A stretch of 64,000 nucleotides of DNA from Roseiarcus sp963776665 (GCA_963776665.1 CAVZNQ010000033.1:1-64000); one strand, 5' to 3'; shown: positions 53,936 through 64,000, counted from the stretch's first letter. Notes: a model not told the origin generated them from the letters alone. Made by a program: numbers and translations.

Positions 53936-54550
53936 CTAGAGCGCGACGGCCTGCTTGATGATCACCTTGGTTCCCACCGCGACCCGGCCGTAGAGGTCGA
54001 TCACGTCCTCATTGACCAAACGGAAGCAGCCCGACGAGACTGCGGTTCCGATCGTCTGCGGCTGGTTGGTCCCGTGGATGCGATAGACGGTCGCGCCGAG
54101 ATACATCGCGCGCGCTCCGAGCGGATTTCCCGGGCCGCCCGCCATGAATCGGGGCAGATAGGGCTGGCGCTCGATCATTTCCGGCGGCGGGCGCCAATCC
54201 GGCCATTCCTGCTTGCGCGAAATCTTCTGCAAGCCGGCCCACTGGAAGCCGTCGCGACCGACGCCGATGCCGTAACGCAACGCCCGATTGTCCGGCTGCA
54301 CCAGATAGAGGAACCGGGACTTCGTATCGATGACGATCGTTCCCGGCGCCTCGGAGGTGCGGAAGAACACCTCCTGCTTCTCGAAAGCTCCGGTGAGCTG
54401 CTCTTCCTCCGGCGTCGGCTGGTAGCCGGGCTGGTCGACCACCCCCAACTCGTCCTGGCCCGGCGTAGCCGCTCCGGCTCCCGCGCCCGCGAAAATCGCG
54501 AGCAACGCGCCAAACGTCACCCGCAACAACAAACTTGTTCGAACCTTCAT
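53936..54550 (-). CDS. L,D-transpeptidase (YkuD family)
   Basis: 204 aa with signal peptide (VTFGALLAIFAGAGAGA). YkuD catalytic domain: GTIVIDTKSRFLYLVQPDNRALRYGIGVG at the N-terminal side, and the active-site blocks YRIHGTNQP (His159) and SSGCFRLVNEDVIDLY (Cys175). Forms 3-3 crosslinks in peptidoglycan or attaches proteins to it, in the periplasm. Next gene on the same strand is a lipoprotein, 46 bp upstream. Confidence 0.93.
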   Translation of the reverse strand: MKVRTSLLLRVTFGALLAIFAGAGAGAATPGQDELGVVDQPGYQPTPEEEQLTGAFEKQEVFFRTSEAPGTIVIDTKSRFLYLVQPDNRALRYGIGVGRDGFQWAGLQKISRKQEWPDWRPPPEMIERQPYLPRFMAGGPGNPLGARAMYLGATVYRIHGTNQPQTIGTAVSSGCFRLVNEDVIDLYGRVAVGTKVIIKQAVAL

Positions 54551-54596
54551 GCGTGCTCCGTCGGATAGAAAAACGCGGTCCCGGCTCGAGCGCTGA

Positions 54597-55091
54597 TCAG
54601 CGCTTCACGCCGCACCGCTCATAGACCATCGTTCCATAGCGCGACGAGTTGTCCGGATCGACCCAAATCGTCGTGAAGGAATTCGCGTCGACATTGGTGA
54701 CGATGCGATCGTCCGCCGTGCCCGCGTCGCCGGGCGGCCCAAGGAAGGTCTGGCCGTTCGGCCCGGCTTTCAAGGACAGCTCCGACAACTCCTTCTGGTC
54801 GGCCAGGTACATCATCACGCCGCCGTTCGGCCCCTTGTTGATGATGTACGGCTTGTTGCACTGGCCCGTCGCCTCTTTGATCGTGCGGGCCCGATCCTCA
54901 TCCTTGTGGTAGGAAGCAAGTCCCCACTTGCCGACCAGTTGGTCGGCGCTGATGGCGGGGGCGACGATTGCGGGCGCTGGCGGCGGCGTTTCCCCGCAGC
55001 CGGCGACGAAAGCCGAGACGAGACCGGCCAGTGCCAGAGCGCCGACACGACGTGTGATCCCCACGGACGCCCCCCTGATTATTGCGGCCAT
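54597..55091 (-). CDS. Lipoprotein of unknown function
   Basis: 164 aa. The lipobox FVAGC after a hydrophobic stretch (ALALAGLVSA) marks a lipoprotein. Body: ISADQLVGKWGLASYHKDEDRARTIKEATGQCNKPYIINKGPNGGVMMYLADQKELSEL and NSFTTIWVDPDNSSRYGTMVYERC, a lipocalin- or META-like small beta fold by appearance (inference). A GTG at about 55064 is an alternative start. It is probably co-transcribed with the L,D-transpeptidase gene. Confidence 0.75.
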   Translation of the reverse strand: MAAIIRGASVGITRRVGALALAGLVSAFVAGCGETPPPAPAIVAPAISADQLVGKWGLASYHKDEDRARTIKEATGQCNKPYIINKGPNGGVMMYLADQKELSELSLKAGPNGQTFLGPPGDAGTADDRIVTNVDANSFTTIWVDPDNSSRYGTMVYERCGVKR

Positions 55092-55362
55092 TCAAAAGCA
55101 TCCCAGCCGGCGCATGCCGAAGCATGTGACTTTTCGTTGTCGGCGCCTTGGCTAGCAAACCGGACGCGCCGGGTCAATCGAGCCTCGGGTCGTGCAACGC
55201 TGGGGCCGCCGCTCGCCTTTGGGCTTGAATTGGCGGTCTGCTTCGGACAAAAGGCCTTGAACGCCGACCGTCCTCGTTGTCGGACGTCAATCGGGGGCGA
55301 GGCGATCCAATGTGCCTGGGCTGTGACGCGGCGCGCATATTGTCCCGCGCGTCTGCTCTGCA

Positions 55363-56914
55363 ATGCGGCGCGGCGATCTGATGCGCCTCCCCTTGTTCCC
55401 GAAGCTTTGGGGGTTCCGTTCATTGGGGCGCGGCGCCTCCGTCAGTCCGCTCCGGGATGAAAACAATCTTCCCGGCGCTGAGGACTGGGCGCTGACCAGG
55501 CCGGCGCTCGGACGCGAGATCGAGGGCTATGCCTCCGCTTGCAGCGTGTCCCGCGGTCACGCGCTGGAGCTTTACGTCAATACGGCGGCGCCGTCCTACA
55601 CCATCGAGATTTTTCGAATGGGCTGGTACGGCGGCCGCGGCGCCCGCCGCATTCACGGCCCCGTCACCGCGAAAGGTTTGCGCCAGCCGATCCCGAGTCC
55701 GGACCCCGAGACCGGGCTCGTCGATTGCGATTGGCAATCCCCGGCCGAGTTTGTTGTCGGGGCCGACTGGCGTTCCGGCGTCTATCTCGCCAAGCTCGAG
55801 GAAAGCGTCGGACGTCGCCAGTCGTATGTCATTTTCGTCGTCAGGGACGACAACGACAATGCCGATGTCGTATTCGAACTTCCGGTCAACACGTATCAGG
55901 CCTACAATTTCTGGGGCGGCAGGCAGGCGTACTGCGTGGGGCAGCGGCGACGGAATCCCGTGGGGTTCTACCTCCGGCCAGGCGGCGGTCAAGGTGTCCT
56001 TCAATCGGCCTTATGCCGCGAGCACCAATCCAGCCGCCTCGTTCGGGATGGGGGCAGGCGAGTTTCTGTGCAACGTGCAGCCAGTGAGTACCGGGTATCC
56101 AATCTCGAGCGCTGGATGGGACTACAATCTCGTTCGTTGGCTCGAGCGGGAAGGCTACTACGTAACTTATGTCACTAACGTCGACACTCAGAACGCTCCG
56201 GAATTGTTCGCTCGGCGCCGTGTTTTTATCACCGGGGCGCATGACGAATATTGGTCCTGGCAGGGCCGCGCCAATCTCGAACAGGCTTTGGCCCAGGGCA
56301 CGAATCTGTTTTTCTCAGGCGCCAACGCCGTGTATTGGCAAGTGAGGGCGGAACCAGACCGACGCGGACGCGCCGACCGTCATTTGGCGATCTATAAGGA
56401 GAAGGCTCGCGAGTTGGACCCGGTCCTTCTCGACAAAGACCCTTCCAACGACCACTTGGCGACAACTCAGTGGCGGCTGCCGCCCGTTTCCCGCCCTGAG
56501 GACAAGCTGATCGGGGTTTGTTATCTGATGGACCCCGTCGACGGCGACATCATTGTTTCCGACGCCAGTCACTGGGCGTTTGCGAATACAGGCCTTGTGA
56601 ACGGCTCCGCGCTGGCGGGACTGCTCGGTTACGAAGTCGACGGCCTGTTGCGAAACGCGCCAAACGGCCTGAGAGTCCTCGCGGCCTCTCCGGCGAAGAA
56701 CCTCAAGGAGCCGAGCCGGACTGTTGTCTCGAACATGACGGCCTATGTCGCGCCATCGGGAGCCGAAGTCTTCGCGACGGGAAGCATTCAGTGGAGTTGG
56801 GGACTCGACGACTTCAATGCGCCGCGCCTTCGCACGTCACGCCTAAGTCCCGCGGCGGCCCAAATCACGCGCAACGTCCTTGAGCGATTTGGGGCGAAGC
56901 GGCATTCGCCCTAG
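55363..56914 (+). pseudogene. N,N-dimethylformamidase beta-subunit-like protein, frameshifted
   Basis: The first frame gives EIEGYASACSVSRGHALELYVNT, IEIFRMGWYGGRGARRI, SGVYLAKLEE and FELPVNTYQAYNFWGGRQAY. The second resumes with AWGSGDGIPWGSTSGQAAVKVSFNRPY, WLEREGYYVTYVTNVDTQNAPELFARRRVFITGAHDEYWSW, LFFSGANAVYWQVR and a C-terminal SWGLDDF. These are typical of the DMFase beta-subunit domain. The break lies at 55929-55938; length is 1552 bp (3n+1). Real DMFases hydrolyse dimethylformamide, but many homologues have unrelated and unknown roles. Confidence 0.8.
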
Positions 56915-56929
56915 CTCCCGGAAGCGAAC

Positions 56930-59900
56930 TCAGACGAGGTCCGCGAGCCTGCCGCGCGCGGCTGAGCGAACCAGCCGTTTCTCGGCCTCCCATTGGTCGG
57001 CGGTCTCAAGGTCGGTGAGAAACTGCGCCTTGCCGCCGGTGAGCGCCGCGACCGGCAGGCCGTCCCGGTAGACGACGCGATTGGCGGTCAGCGCCGAGAG
57101 CCTTTGCCCGGGCGTCAGAATGCCGATCAGGTTGAGCGGATCGGCGCCCGACAGCGAGACCCACTCGTCCGGAGGACGGGCGCCGGCGAATCTCGCGCAA
57201 TGCGCCGACTGCCTCCGGCAGCGCGAACTGCTCGCCGGAGAAACCGGCGACGAAGCGGCCGCCCCGAATTTCCCCTCTGGCCTCGAGCCGGCGGTACACC
57301 CTGAGCAGGTCGCGCCACGGCGGCAGCCATCCCGGCTCCTGCGCGAGCAGGCGCCAAAAGACGACGCCGTAGCGTCTGAGCAGCGCCCGCGCCGCGTACT
57401 CGACCGCCTCGGCGCGCGACACGTCGGCGCCGGCGCTCTCACGCGCCCGGCCGATCGCCGACCAGCGGCCGCCGCTCTCGATGTCGAAGGCGAGCACGCG
57501 ACCGCGCCGTTTCGCGCCGGCCGGCGGCTTGCGCTGTCCGGACGGCACGAGCAGGGCGCGAAGGCCCCCGAAACTGTCGGAAGACGCTGCCCCGAGCGCG
57601 ACAAGCTCGCCGAGCGCCTCCTCGAGCTCATGGCGCAGCAGGCGGACGGAATCCGCCAGTTCGTCGAAGAACATCGCGCCCCGCGTCCTGAGGCGGTCGA
57701 GCACGGCCTCCGCGCGTCCGCTCAGCGACGCCGCGCCGCTTGGCGGCGCGAGCGCCATCCATAACGGCGCCCGGCGACGCTCGATGAGTGCGATCGGAGT
57801 CGCGCCGACCGGCGTCGCATGGCGCGCGCGGCCATTCGCCAGCGCGGGCGGCGTCAATCGGGCCCACGCCGTGCGCCCGGCCAGGCACTGGGCGTCGAGC
57901 CACGAAGCCTGGTAGCCTTTGAGCCGCGCCGGCAGGATTTCGGTCTCCCAGGCCTTGGCCGGCGCCTCGAAACCTTCGAGCGCGCTCAAGGCCGCGGGCA
58001 GCGAATCGGGCCCCTCGAGCCGCGTCTCTTCCGACACATGCTGCCAAGCGAACAGGAAGCGCAGGAAGTCGCGCGCGGCCACCGGATCGATTTCCGACCG
58101 CAGACGCCGGACGGTCATGTGGTGGATGCGCGCCAGCAGGCGGCGGTCGCACCATTGCTCGTCATTGACGCCGGGAAGGAAGCGGCCTTTGATAATCGCG
58201 CCATCGCTTTCCAGCGCGGCGAGCGCGGCCGCCGCCGCCCCGGGCTCGAGTCCGAGCGGCGCCGTCAACGTCGTCGGCGTGACTGGCCCGAGCCCCTCGA
58301 GCCTGCCGCGGAGGATCTCGATCAGCGCCTCGTCGCGCGAGAACCTCGTTGCGGCCCGGTCTGCGGGCGCCGCGATCTCCGGCTCGAGCCGCGCCTCCGG
58401 GTAGAGCGCCTCGAACTGGTTCAGCCGCTCGGCCGGGATCCAGAGCCTCGCTCGGGGCGCTATCAACAGCGCGATCCGCTTCTCCCGCGCCAAAGCGTCG
58501 AGCCATTCCGCGCCAGGCGGGCGCGGCGCGAGCCTCGGCCTCGGTCAGCGAGCCCAGCCAGAGCAGGGCGTCGTGCAACTCTTCGGAATTGATCGGATCG
58601 GGCCACGCTTCGGCTTGGACCTTGGCGATCGCCTCGGGATCGAGCCGGCCGAGATCGGAGGCGCTCTCCGGATCCCGCCAGCGCCGCGCCATCACCGCCT
58701 GGGTCCGCCGCTCCTCCAACGGCGCGTCGTCGAGGAAGGCGTAGGGCTTGGCGTTCAGCGCCTCGAGAGCGAGCGGCGAGGGCTCGGTCAGATCGCACGG
58801 AACGACGCGAATGTCGCCGGCTTCAAGGCGCGCGAGCAGCCGCTCGAGACCGTCGATGTCCATGGCCTCGTGGAGGCAGTCGCTGATCGCCTGATTGGTG
58901 AGGGGATGGTCGGGGACCTCCCGCTCGCCGACCAGATTCTCAGCGCAGGCGATCTGATCGGGGAAGACCGCGGCGACGAGATCCTCCGCCTGCATCCGCA
59001 GGAATTGCGGCGGCACTTTCTTGCCGGCGCGAAATCGCGGCAGCGCCAGCGAAACGCCCGCGACCCACCGCCATCGGGTCGTGAACATCGGCGCGTCGAG
59101 CATCGCCTGGACCAGCACGGCGCGCACGCTGTTCGAATGGAGATAGCGGGCGACGTCGCCGAGCTCGAAGCTGTGGGCGGTGGTCAGCGACAGCACGATA
59201 TTGTCTTCCGTCGCCGCCGCCTGGAGCTCGAAATTGAATTTGCGGCAGAAGCGCTTGCGCAGCGCGAGCCCCCAGGCGCGATTGATCCGGCTGCCGAAGG
59301 GGCTGTGGATAACGAGCTGCATGCCGCCCGCTTCGTCGAAGAAGCGTTCGAACACGATCGCGTCCTGCGTCGGCAGTAGGCCGAGGGCTGTGGCGGCGGC
59401 CGCGAGATAATCGACCAGCTGAAGCGACGCTTCTTCGCCGAGGCCGATCTCGTCGAGGAGCCAGCGCCTGGCCGAGGCGCCGGAGCGGTCGGCGCTCAGA
59501 CGCGCCGCCAGTTCCGCGCGCAGGCGCGAGACGGCGGTCGAAAGCTCATCCGTCCGTCCCGGCGCCTCGCCGAGCCAGAACGGGATGGTCGGCGGCAACC
59601 CCTTGGCGTCCTCGACCCGGACCGTCCCGCGCTCGACCCGCTGAATGCGATACGAGACGTTGCCGAGCTGAAAGATGTCGCCCGCCATGCTCTCAACCGC
59701 GAAATCCTCGTTGACCGTGCCGATGGTGACGTTTTCCGGCTCGAGCAGCACCTGATAGTCCGCGTTGTCGGGGATCGTCCCGCCCGACGTCAGCGCGGTC
59801 GTGCGCGCGCCGCGCCGCCCGCGCAGGATGCGATTGACCGCATCGCGGTGGATGAGCGACCCGCGGCGGCCCCGGCGGGTGGAGAAGCCCTCGGCCAGCA

Positions 59901-61371
59901 TCCGGACGACAGCGTCGAAGTCGTCGCGAGACAAAGAGCGAAAGGGCCAGCCGCGCCGCAGCAGGTCGAAGAGCGAATCTTCCTGCCAGTCCTGCGCGGC
60001 GACCTCGGCGACGATCTGCTGGGCGAGCACGTCGAGCGGCTTCTCGGGAATCGCGAGCCGATCGAGTTCGCCGCGGCGAACGCCGTCGAGGAGCGCGGCG
60101 CACTCAACGAGATCGTCGCGCGAGAGCGGAAACAGGCGCCCTTTCGGCGTGCCTCCGATCGCGTGACCCGAACGGCCGACCCGCTGCAAGAAGGTGGCGA
60201 TCGAGCGCGGCGAGCCAAGCTGGCAAACAAGATCGACCTCGCCGATGTCGATCCCGAGCTCGAGCGAGGCGGTCGCCACCAGCGCTTTCAGCTCGCCCCC
60301 TTTCAGCCTCTGCTCGGCCGAGAGTCTCAGCTCCTTGGCCATGCTGCCGTGATGGGCGGTGACCGCGCGCTCGCCGAGACGCTCCGTGAGCTCGTGGGCG
60401 ACCCGTTCGGCCATCCGACGGGTGTTGACGAACACCAGCGTCGTCCGGTGATCTTCGATCAGCTCGGCGAGGCGGGCGTAAACTTGGGTCCAAACCTCGT
60501 TCGACATCACCGATTCGAGAGGGGAACCCGGCATCTCCACGGTCAGGTCGCGCCGGCGCTGATGCCCGGAGTCGATGATCGCGACCTTGGCTGCGGGCCT
60601 GCCGTCCGCGGCGGCGCCGGCGAGGAAATGGGCGACGGTCTCGATCGGATTCTGGGTCGCCGAAAGGCCGATGCGCTGCAGGCGGTCGCCGCACAGCGCC
60701 GCCAGTCGCTCGAGCGAGAGCGTGAGATGGGCGCCGCGCTTGTTCGGCGCGACGGCGTGGATTTCGTCGACGATGACCGAGCGGGCGCTCGCCAGCATGG
60801 CGCGCCCGGATTCCGAGCCTAGCAGGACGTAGAGCGACTCCGGCGTCGTCACGAGGATATGCGGCGGGCGCCGGCGCATTTTGTCGCGCTCGGACGCCGG
60901 GGTGTCGCCGGTGCGCACCCAGGTGCGGATCTCGACGTCGGGCAGCCCGGCGCGGGCAAGCCGCTCGCGGATGCCGGCCAGCGGCGCCTCGAGATTGCGG
61001 TGGATGTCGTTCGACAGCGCCTTGAGCGGCGAGACATAGACGACCTGGGTCGCGGCGGTCAGGCCGCCTTCGAGGCCTTGCCGCACGAGGTCGTCGATTG
61101 CCGCCAGAAAGGCCGCAAGCGTCTTGCCCGATCCGGTCGGGGCGGCGATGAGGGTGTGGCGGCCAGCCTTGATCGCGGGCCACGCCTCGGCCTGGGCCGG
61201 CGTCGGCGCGGCGAAGCTGTCGGCGAACCAGCCCGCGACCGCCGGGTGGAATAGGGTCTGAAAGGTCGCCGGCGACGGCGCGGGCGCAGAATCGGCGCCG
61301 GCGCTGATTGGCGCGGCCAGGGCTGCTGCAAGTTCAGAGTCGCGCTCCACGCAGTCTCGCTCCTCGATCAC
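56930..61371 (-). pseudogene. lhr: Large ATP-dependent helicase Lhr, two frame breaks
   Basis: Reads from ATG 61371 over about 1480 codons. Helicase core: Walker A APTGSGKT (78-84), VVYVSPLKALSNDI, VIVDEIHAVAPNKRGAHL, VFVNTRRMAERVAHEL, ATASLELGIDIGEVDLV and RVGRSGHAIGG. The C-terminal Lhr domains follow (LEPENVTIGTVNEDFAVESMAGDIFQLGN, RFCRKFNFELQAA). Breaks lie near 58510-58530 (join restores EWLDALAREKRIALL) and 57165-57185 (join restores PPDEWVSLSGADPLNLIGI). A 3'-5' helicase of DNA repair. Length is 4442 bp, so the two errors do not cancel. Confidence 0.87.
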
Positions 61372-61695
61372 CGCATCGGGTGAAATTAGGGATCGCCACT
61401 ATATGGCGCCGGATTGTCTTTTGCGCACCCCGGCCGAGGGGAGCCGTGGCGCCGATTGACGGCGTCAGCTTGCTATGATCGGCTGCCGAGACCGGAAAAC
61501 CGGCCTTGGGGGGCCATGATGAGACGGGATTATCGCGACAAAGGTCTGACGGCTGTCCTTTCATTTTTTACGTGTTGTGGTTTTCAGTCGGCGTCCAGAG
61601 CGGACCTTCCACCTGCGACGATAGTCACCAACGGCGAGGTGCAAATCAACTACGATGGCGGGGGTCATTTCCGGCGCAAGGCGCCGCCGCTCCGC
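61372..61695. other. Region upstream of lhr, weak coding signal
   Basis: 324 bp. One small plus-strand frame (61516-61722, 68 codons, starting at an ATG pair) has a hydrophobic segment (GLTAVLSFFTCCGFQ) but overlaps the end of tusA and ends in Arg/Pro-rich sequence. I do not consider it a safe gene. The lhr promoter is expected here. Confidence 0.35.
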
Positions 61696-61941
61696 CTATC
61701 GGGCGGCGCCGGCGCGCGCTGACTTTTCTATGAGGAACACTGTCCCGCCCTCCTCGCGCTCGACGCCATGCAGGCGGTCCCCGGTCGTAGCGACGAGATG
61801 GGGAATGTCGATCGCCGCGAGGGGATCCGAGCAGCGCACCTCGATCCGGTCGCCGGGCGCGAGCGATTTCAACGCCTTACGCGTCCTCAGGGCAGGCAGC
61901 GGACAGTTGAGGCCGGTGAGGTCGAGCCGGATGAGTGGCAT
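61696..61941 (-). CDS. TusA family sulfurtransferase
   Basis: 81 aa, the usual length. The Cys-Pro-x-Pro motif is at residues 13-16 (LTGLNCPLPALRTRKALKSLAPGDRIEVRCSDPLAAIDIPHLV). Family members carry persulfide sulfur on this Cys for tRNA thiolation or molybdenum cofactor sulfuration. The divergent neighbour is mobA, which agrees with a link to molybdenum cofactor metabolism. Confidence 0.92.
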   Translation of the reverse strand: MPLIRLDLTGLNCPLPALRTRKALKSLAPGDRIEVRCSDPLAAIDIPHLVATTGDRLHGVEREEGGTVFLIEKSARAGAAR

Positions 61942-62007
61942 GGCCGACCATGGGCCGGCGCTTCGTCGGCCGTCAACCGCCGCGCGGCCGATGTTGCGCT
62001 CGCCCTC

Positions 62008-62703
62008 ATGTCCGCCCTAGAGCGGCCGCCCGGCGTCGTGCTCGCCGGCGGCCTCGCGCGCCGGATGGGCGGCGGCGATAAGCCCCTGCGCGAAATCGGC
62101 GGCCGCACTATCCTCGCCCGCGTCGTCGCCCGGCTCGAACCGCAATGCGAAGGCCTGGCGATCAACGCCAACGGCGATCCGACCCGCTTCGCATCGTTCG
62201 GGCTGCCCGTCATCGCCGATGGCGTGAAGGGCCAACCGGGACCGCTCGCAGGAATCCTCGCCGGGCTCGATTGGACGGCGGCCAACCGGCCGAAGGCGGC
62301 GTGGGTTCTCAGCGTTCCCGGCGACTGTCCTTTTCTGCCCCGCGATCTCGTCGCGCGCCTCGGACTAGCTTTGGTCGCAGAGAACGCCGAGCTCGCCGTC
62401 GCGGCTTCTGAGGGGCGATCGCATTCGGTCATCGGGCTGTGGAGCGTCGCCTTGCGCGATGCGCTGCGCAGGGCCCTCGTCGTCGAAGGCCTCCGCAAGG
62501 TCGACCAGTGGACCGCGCGCTACCGGCGTGCGACCGTCGCGTGGCCGGCCGAACCGTTCGATCCGTTCTTCAACGCCAACACGCTCGACGATCTCGCCGA
62601 GGCGGAACGGCTTGCGGCAATCGACGACCGGCATGAACTGCCGTTTGCGCGCTGCAGTCTCTCGCGCCGACCCGCGCGGCAGCCGGAATCACTTCCGCCC
62701 TGA
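62008..62703 (+). CDS. mobA: Molybdenum cofactor guanylyltransferase MobA
   Basis: 231 aa. GT-A fold nucleotidyltransferase: VVLAGGLARRMGGGDKPLREIGGRTILARVVARL at the N-terminus, INANGDPTRFASFGLPVIADGVKGQPGPLAGILAGLDWT, VPGDCPFLPRDLVARL and the C-terminal FFNANTLDDLAEAERL. Transfers GMP from GTP to molybdopterin, forming the bis-MGD cofactor. The last 30 residues are Arg/Pro-rich and overlap the end of a minus-strand coiled-coil gene. Confidence 0.94.
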   Translation: MSALERPPGVVLAGGLARRMGGGDKPLREIGGRTILARVVARLEPQCEGLAINANGDPTRFASFGLPVIADGVKGQPGPLAGILAGLDWTAANRPKAAWVLSVPGDCPFLPRDLVARLGLALVAENAELAVAASEGRSHSVIGLWSVALRDALRRALVVEGLRKVDQWTARYRRATVAWPAEPFDPFFNANTLDDLAEAERLAAIDDRHELPFARCSLSRRPARQPESLPP

Positions 62704-63076
62704 TCGCGACGGGTTCAACCTTTTGAAAAATCTGACGGTCCGCACCGCCAGCGTCTTCTGCAAGCTCCGCAATTGCTTCCTGCGCTTCGCGCAGTTGATC
62801 TTCCGCCTCGAGTTTCTCTCTCTCGATTGTTCGCAATCGATCTTCCATGTCCTTTTTCTGCCGTTCCGCCTCGCGGAGCCGGGCTTCGGCGTCGAGCCGC
62901 TGGCGTTCCCCGTCCTCGACAAACGCGGCAAAGGCGTCTTGAATCTCGAGAAGCTGACGCTCCATTTCGGATCTGAAACCTCGCCCGGCCGGCGGAACGT
63001 TCGACTCCGAGGTTCGGACGTCTTTGCGATGCGGGGGCATTGGGAGGCAGTCTTGATCTGTTCGAACTTCTTGCAT
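62570..63076 (-). CDS. Coiled-coil protein of unknown function
   Basis: 168 aa; the central 70 residues form a heptad-like coiled coil (ERQLLEIQDAFAAFVEDGERQRLDAEARLREAERQKKDMEDRLRTIEREKLEAEDQLREAQEAIAELAED). The end is uncertain: another frame closes at 62689 with FFKRLNPSRSGRK, and a one-base break around 62735-62760 would connect the two and shorten the overlap with mobA. No family recognised. Same strand as hldE, 75 bp downstream of it. Confidence 0.55.
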   Translation of the reverse strand: MQEVRTDQDCLPMPPHRKDVRTSESNVPPAGRGFRSEMERQLLEIQDAFAAFVEDGERQRLDAEARLREAERQKKDMEDRLRTIEREKLEAEDQLREAQEAIAELAEDAGGADRQIFQKVEPVAIRAEVIPAAARVGARDCSAQTAVHAGRRLPQAVPPRRDRRACWR

Positions 63077-63150
63077 CTAAAGCGCGGGTTCGAATGCGAC
63101 AAGCTCCGGCGTGCGCCCGCTGGGGCTGGCGAATGGCCCAACGATCGAGA

Positions 63151-64000
63151 TCATATCGCGCCAGCGTTCGCGCGCGCGATGATCGAAGTTGTGCTGTGCC
63201 CCTTTTCGAGCGGAACCAAAATGACCTTTCCTCCGTAAGCGCGAACCAGATCCGCCCCGACAACAGTTGCAAGCGTGTAGTCCGCGCCCTTGATGAGGTA
63301 GTCGGGCCTGAGCAAGCCGATCAGCCGCAACGGCGTGTCCTCGTCGAACAGCGTCACAAGGTCGACGCTGTCGATCGCCGCCATCACGACGGATCGCGCG
63401 TGCTCGTTCTGCACCGGCCTCGTTTCGCCCTTAAGCCGTCGAACCGAGGCGTCGGTGTTGAGCGCGACCACGAGGCGGTCGCATGCGGCGCGCGACCGCT
63501 TCAGAAGTTCGATGTGCCCGGGGTGCAGCAGATCGAAACACCCGTTCGTCAACCCTACTTTCAGCCCTTTGGCCTGCCAATCGGCGACAATCGCAGCGGC
63601 CGCGCCGTTGTTGGCGATTTTCGGATCATTTCCAGTCTTGGCGCCGCCGAGAGCGGCCGAGAGCTCGTCTGCGCGCACCACCGCGGTGCCGCGCTTGCTG
63701 ACCGCGATCCCGGCCGCCGCGTTGCCGATCCGAGCGGCGGTCGTCACTGAGGCGCCGCAAGCGAGCGCCAACGCAAGCGCGGCCACAACGGTGTCGCCTG
63801 CGCCGGAAACATCAAAGACCTGCGATGCGACCGCCGGCACGTGGGTCACCGCGCCCTCGATCTCGGCGGGATCGAAGATCGTCATCCCGTCCGCGCCGCG
63901 GGTCAAAACGACAGCTTCGACTTTGGCGCGATCCCGGAAGGCCCTGACGGCCGTTTCTGCGCGGTCGTCGTCCGCGCACTGGACTCCGACGATCATCGCA
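63151..64000 (-). CDS. hldE: Bifunctional HldE/RfaE, heptose 7-kinase/adenylyltransferase (partial at window edge)
   Basis: Only the 3' part is in the window; the gene continues beyond 64000. Kinase domain end: VVLTRGADGMTIFDPAEIE, the PfkB motif VFDVSGAGDTVVAALALALACGA. Adenylyltransferase domain: LKVGLTNGCFDLLHPGHIELLKRSRAACDRLVVALNTDASVRRLKGETRP, DTPLRLIGLLRPDYLIKGADYTLATVVGADLVRAYGGKVILVPLEKGHSTTSII. Makes ADP-D-glycero-beta-D-manno-heptose for the LPS core. Confidence 0.93.
   Translation of the reverse strand, partial: AMIVGVQCADDDRAETAVRAFRDRAKVEAVVLTRGADGMTIFDPAEIEGAVTHVPAVASQVFDVSGAGDTVVAALALALACGASVTTAARIGNAAAGIAVSKRGTAVVRADELSAALGGAKTGNDPKIANNGAAAAIVADWQAKGLKVGLTNGCFDLLHPGHIELLKRSRAACDRLVVALNTDASVRRLKGETRPVQNEHARSVVMAAIDSVDLVTLFDEDTPLRLIGLLRPDYLIKGADYTLATVVGADLVRAYGGKVILVPLEKGHSTTSIIARANAGAI

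Noticed and set aside
59848..60822. 324-codon open frame antisense to lhr
   Set aside because: Shadow of the helicase core; no independent support.
61516..61722. 68-codon gene upstream of tusA
   Set aside because: Short, overlaps the end of tusA antisense and ends in low-complexity sequence; not listed as a gene.

Overview
The window is high-GC DNA from an alphaproteobacterium, most likely of the order Hyphomicrobiales (Rhizobiales). Supporting signs are the neighbourhood ubiquinol-cytochrome c chaperone / DUF177 / plsX / fabH, a perfect EcfG-type stress promoter (GGAAC-N16-CGTT) in front of a histidine-rich exported protein, a PEP-CTERM protein of the PEPSTWAMMLLGFAG type, and GT61 and class III cyclase-TPR genes. 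Genus cannot be fixed from the sequence. No rRNA, tRNA, CRISPR array, transposase, integrase or phage gene was seen.

Layout. 1-7.3 kb: exported LamG protein, BamE lipoprotein, then an envelope/lipid locus (chaperone, DUF177, plsX, fabH) split by a Crp/Fnr regulator and a DUF4202 gene. 7.3-20.2 kb: ClcA antiporter, two HAD hydrolase paralogues, an exported 2H-type protein, an MDR oxidoreductase, a broken aquaporin plus a small exported protein with an internal stop, an Ntn hydrolase, a broken arylsulfatase divergent from a LysR gene, DUF4239 and DUF1003 membrane proteins. 20.2-29.5 kb: metY, a SLATT/DUF4231-like protein, smpB-dapA, a lytic transglycosylase, the His-rich protein, an unknown protein and a GT61 glycosyltransferase. 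29.8-39.3 kb: a YhaO/YhaN (SbcDC-like) nuclease pair, convergent with a complete BMP-family nucleoside-type ABC transporter operon. 39.5-47.3 kb: cyclase-TPR, nucleoside deaminase, GT4, glycogen-debranching-like enzyme, then a gene graveyard around a PEP-CTERM gene. 47.3-56.9 kb: two solitary ABC binding proteins, small exported proteins, AraC and MarR regulators, PaaI thioesterase, L,D-transpeptidase, lipoprotein and a DMFase-like protein. 56.9-64 kb: Lhr helicase, TusA, MobA, a coiled-coil protein and the 3' part of hldE.

Two window-wide points stand out. First, at least ten reading-frame breaks fall in otherwise well-conserved genes (aquaporin, sulfatase x3, DUF4239, transglycosylase, BMP permease, debranching enzyme, DMFase-like, Lhr x2). 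All six genes with a single break have total lengths of 3n+1, which looks more like uncorrected indels than true decay. Second, around 45.5-47.2 kb there are two degraded copies of the 3' end of a nucleoside deaminase. Each abuts the 3' end of a minus-strand gene, and one of these is clearly a copy of the tail of the intact marR gene at 50.7 kb. The best regulatory finds are the EcfG promoter at 26819-26843, an 18-bp palindrome between the sulfatase and LysR genes at 17719-17736, the repeats between marR and paaI, and an 80-bp hairpin containing both stop codons of a convergent gene pair at 27211-27290.
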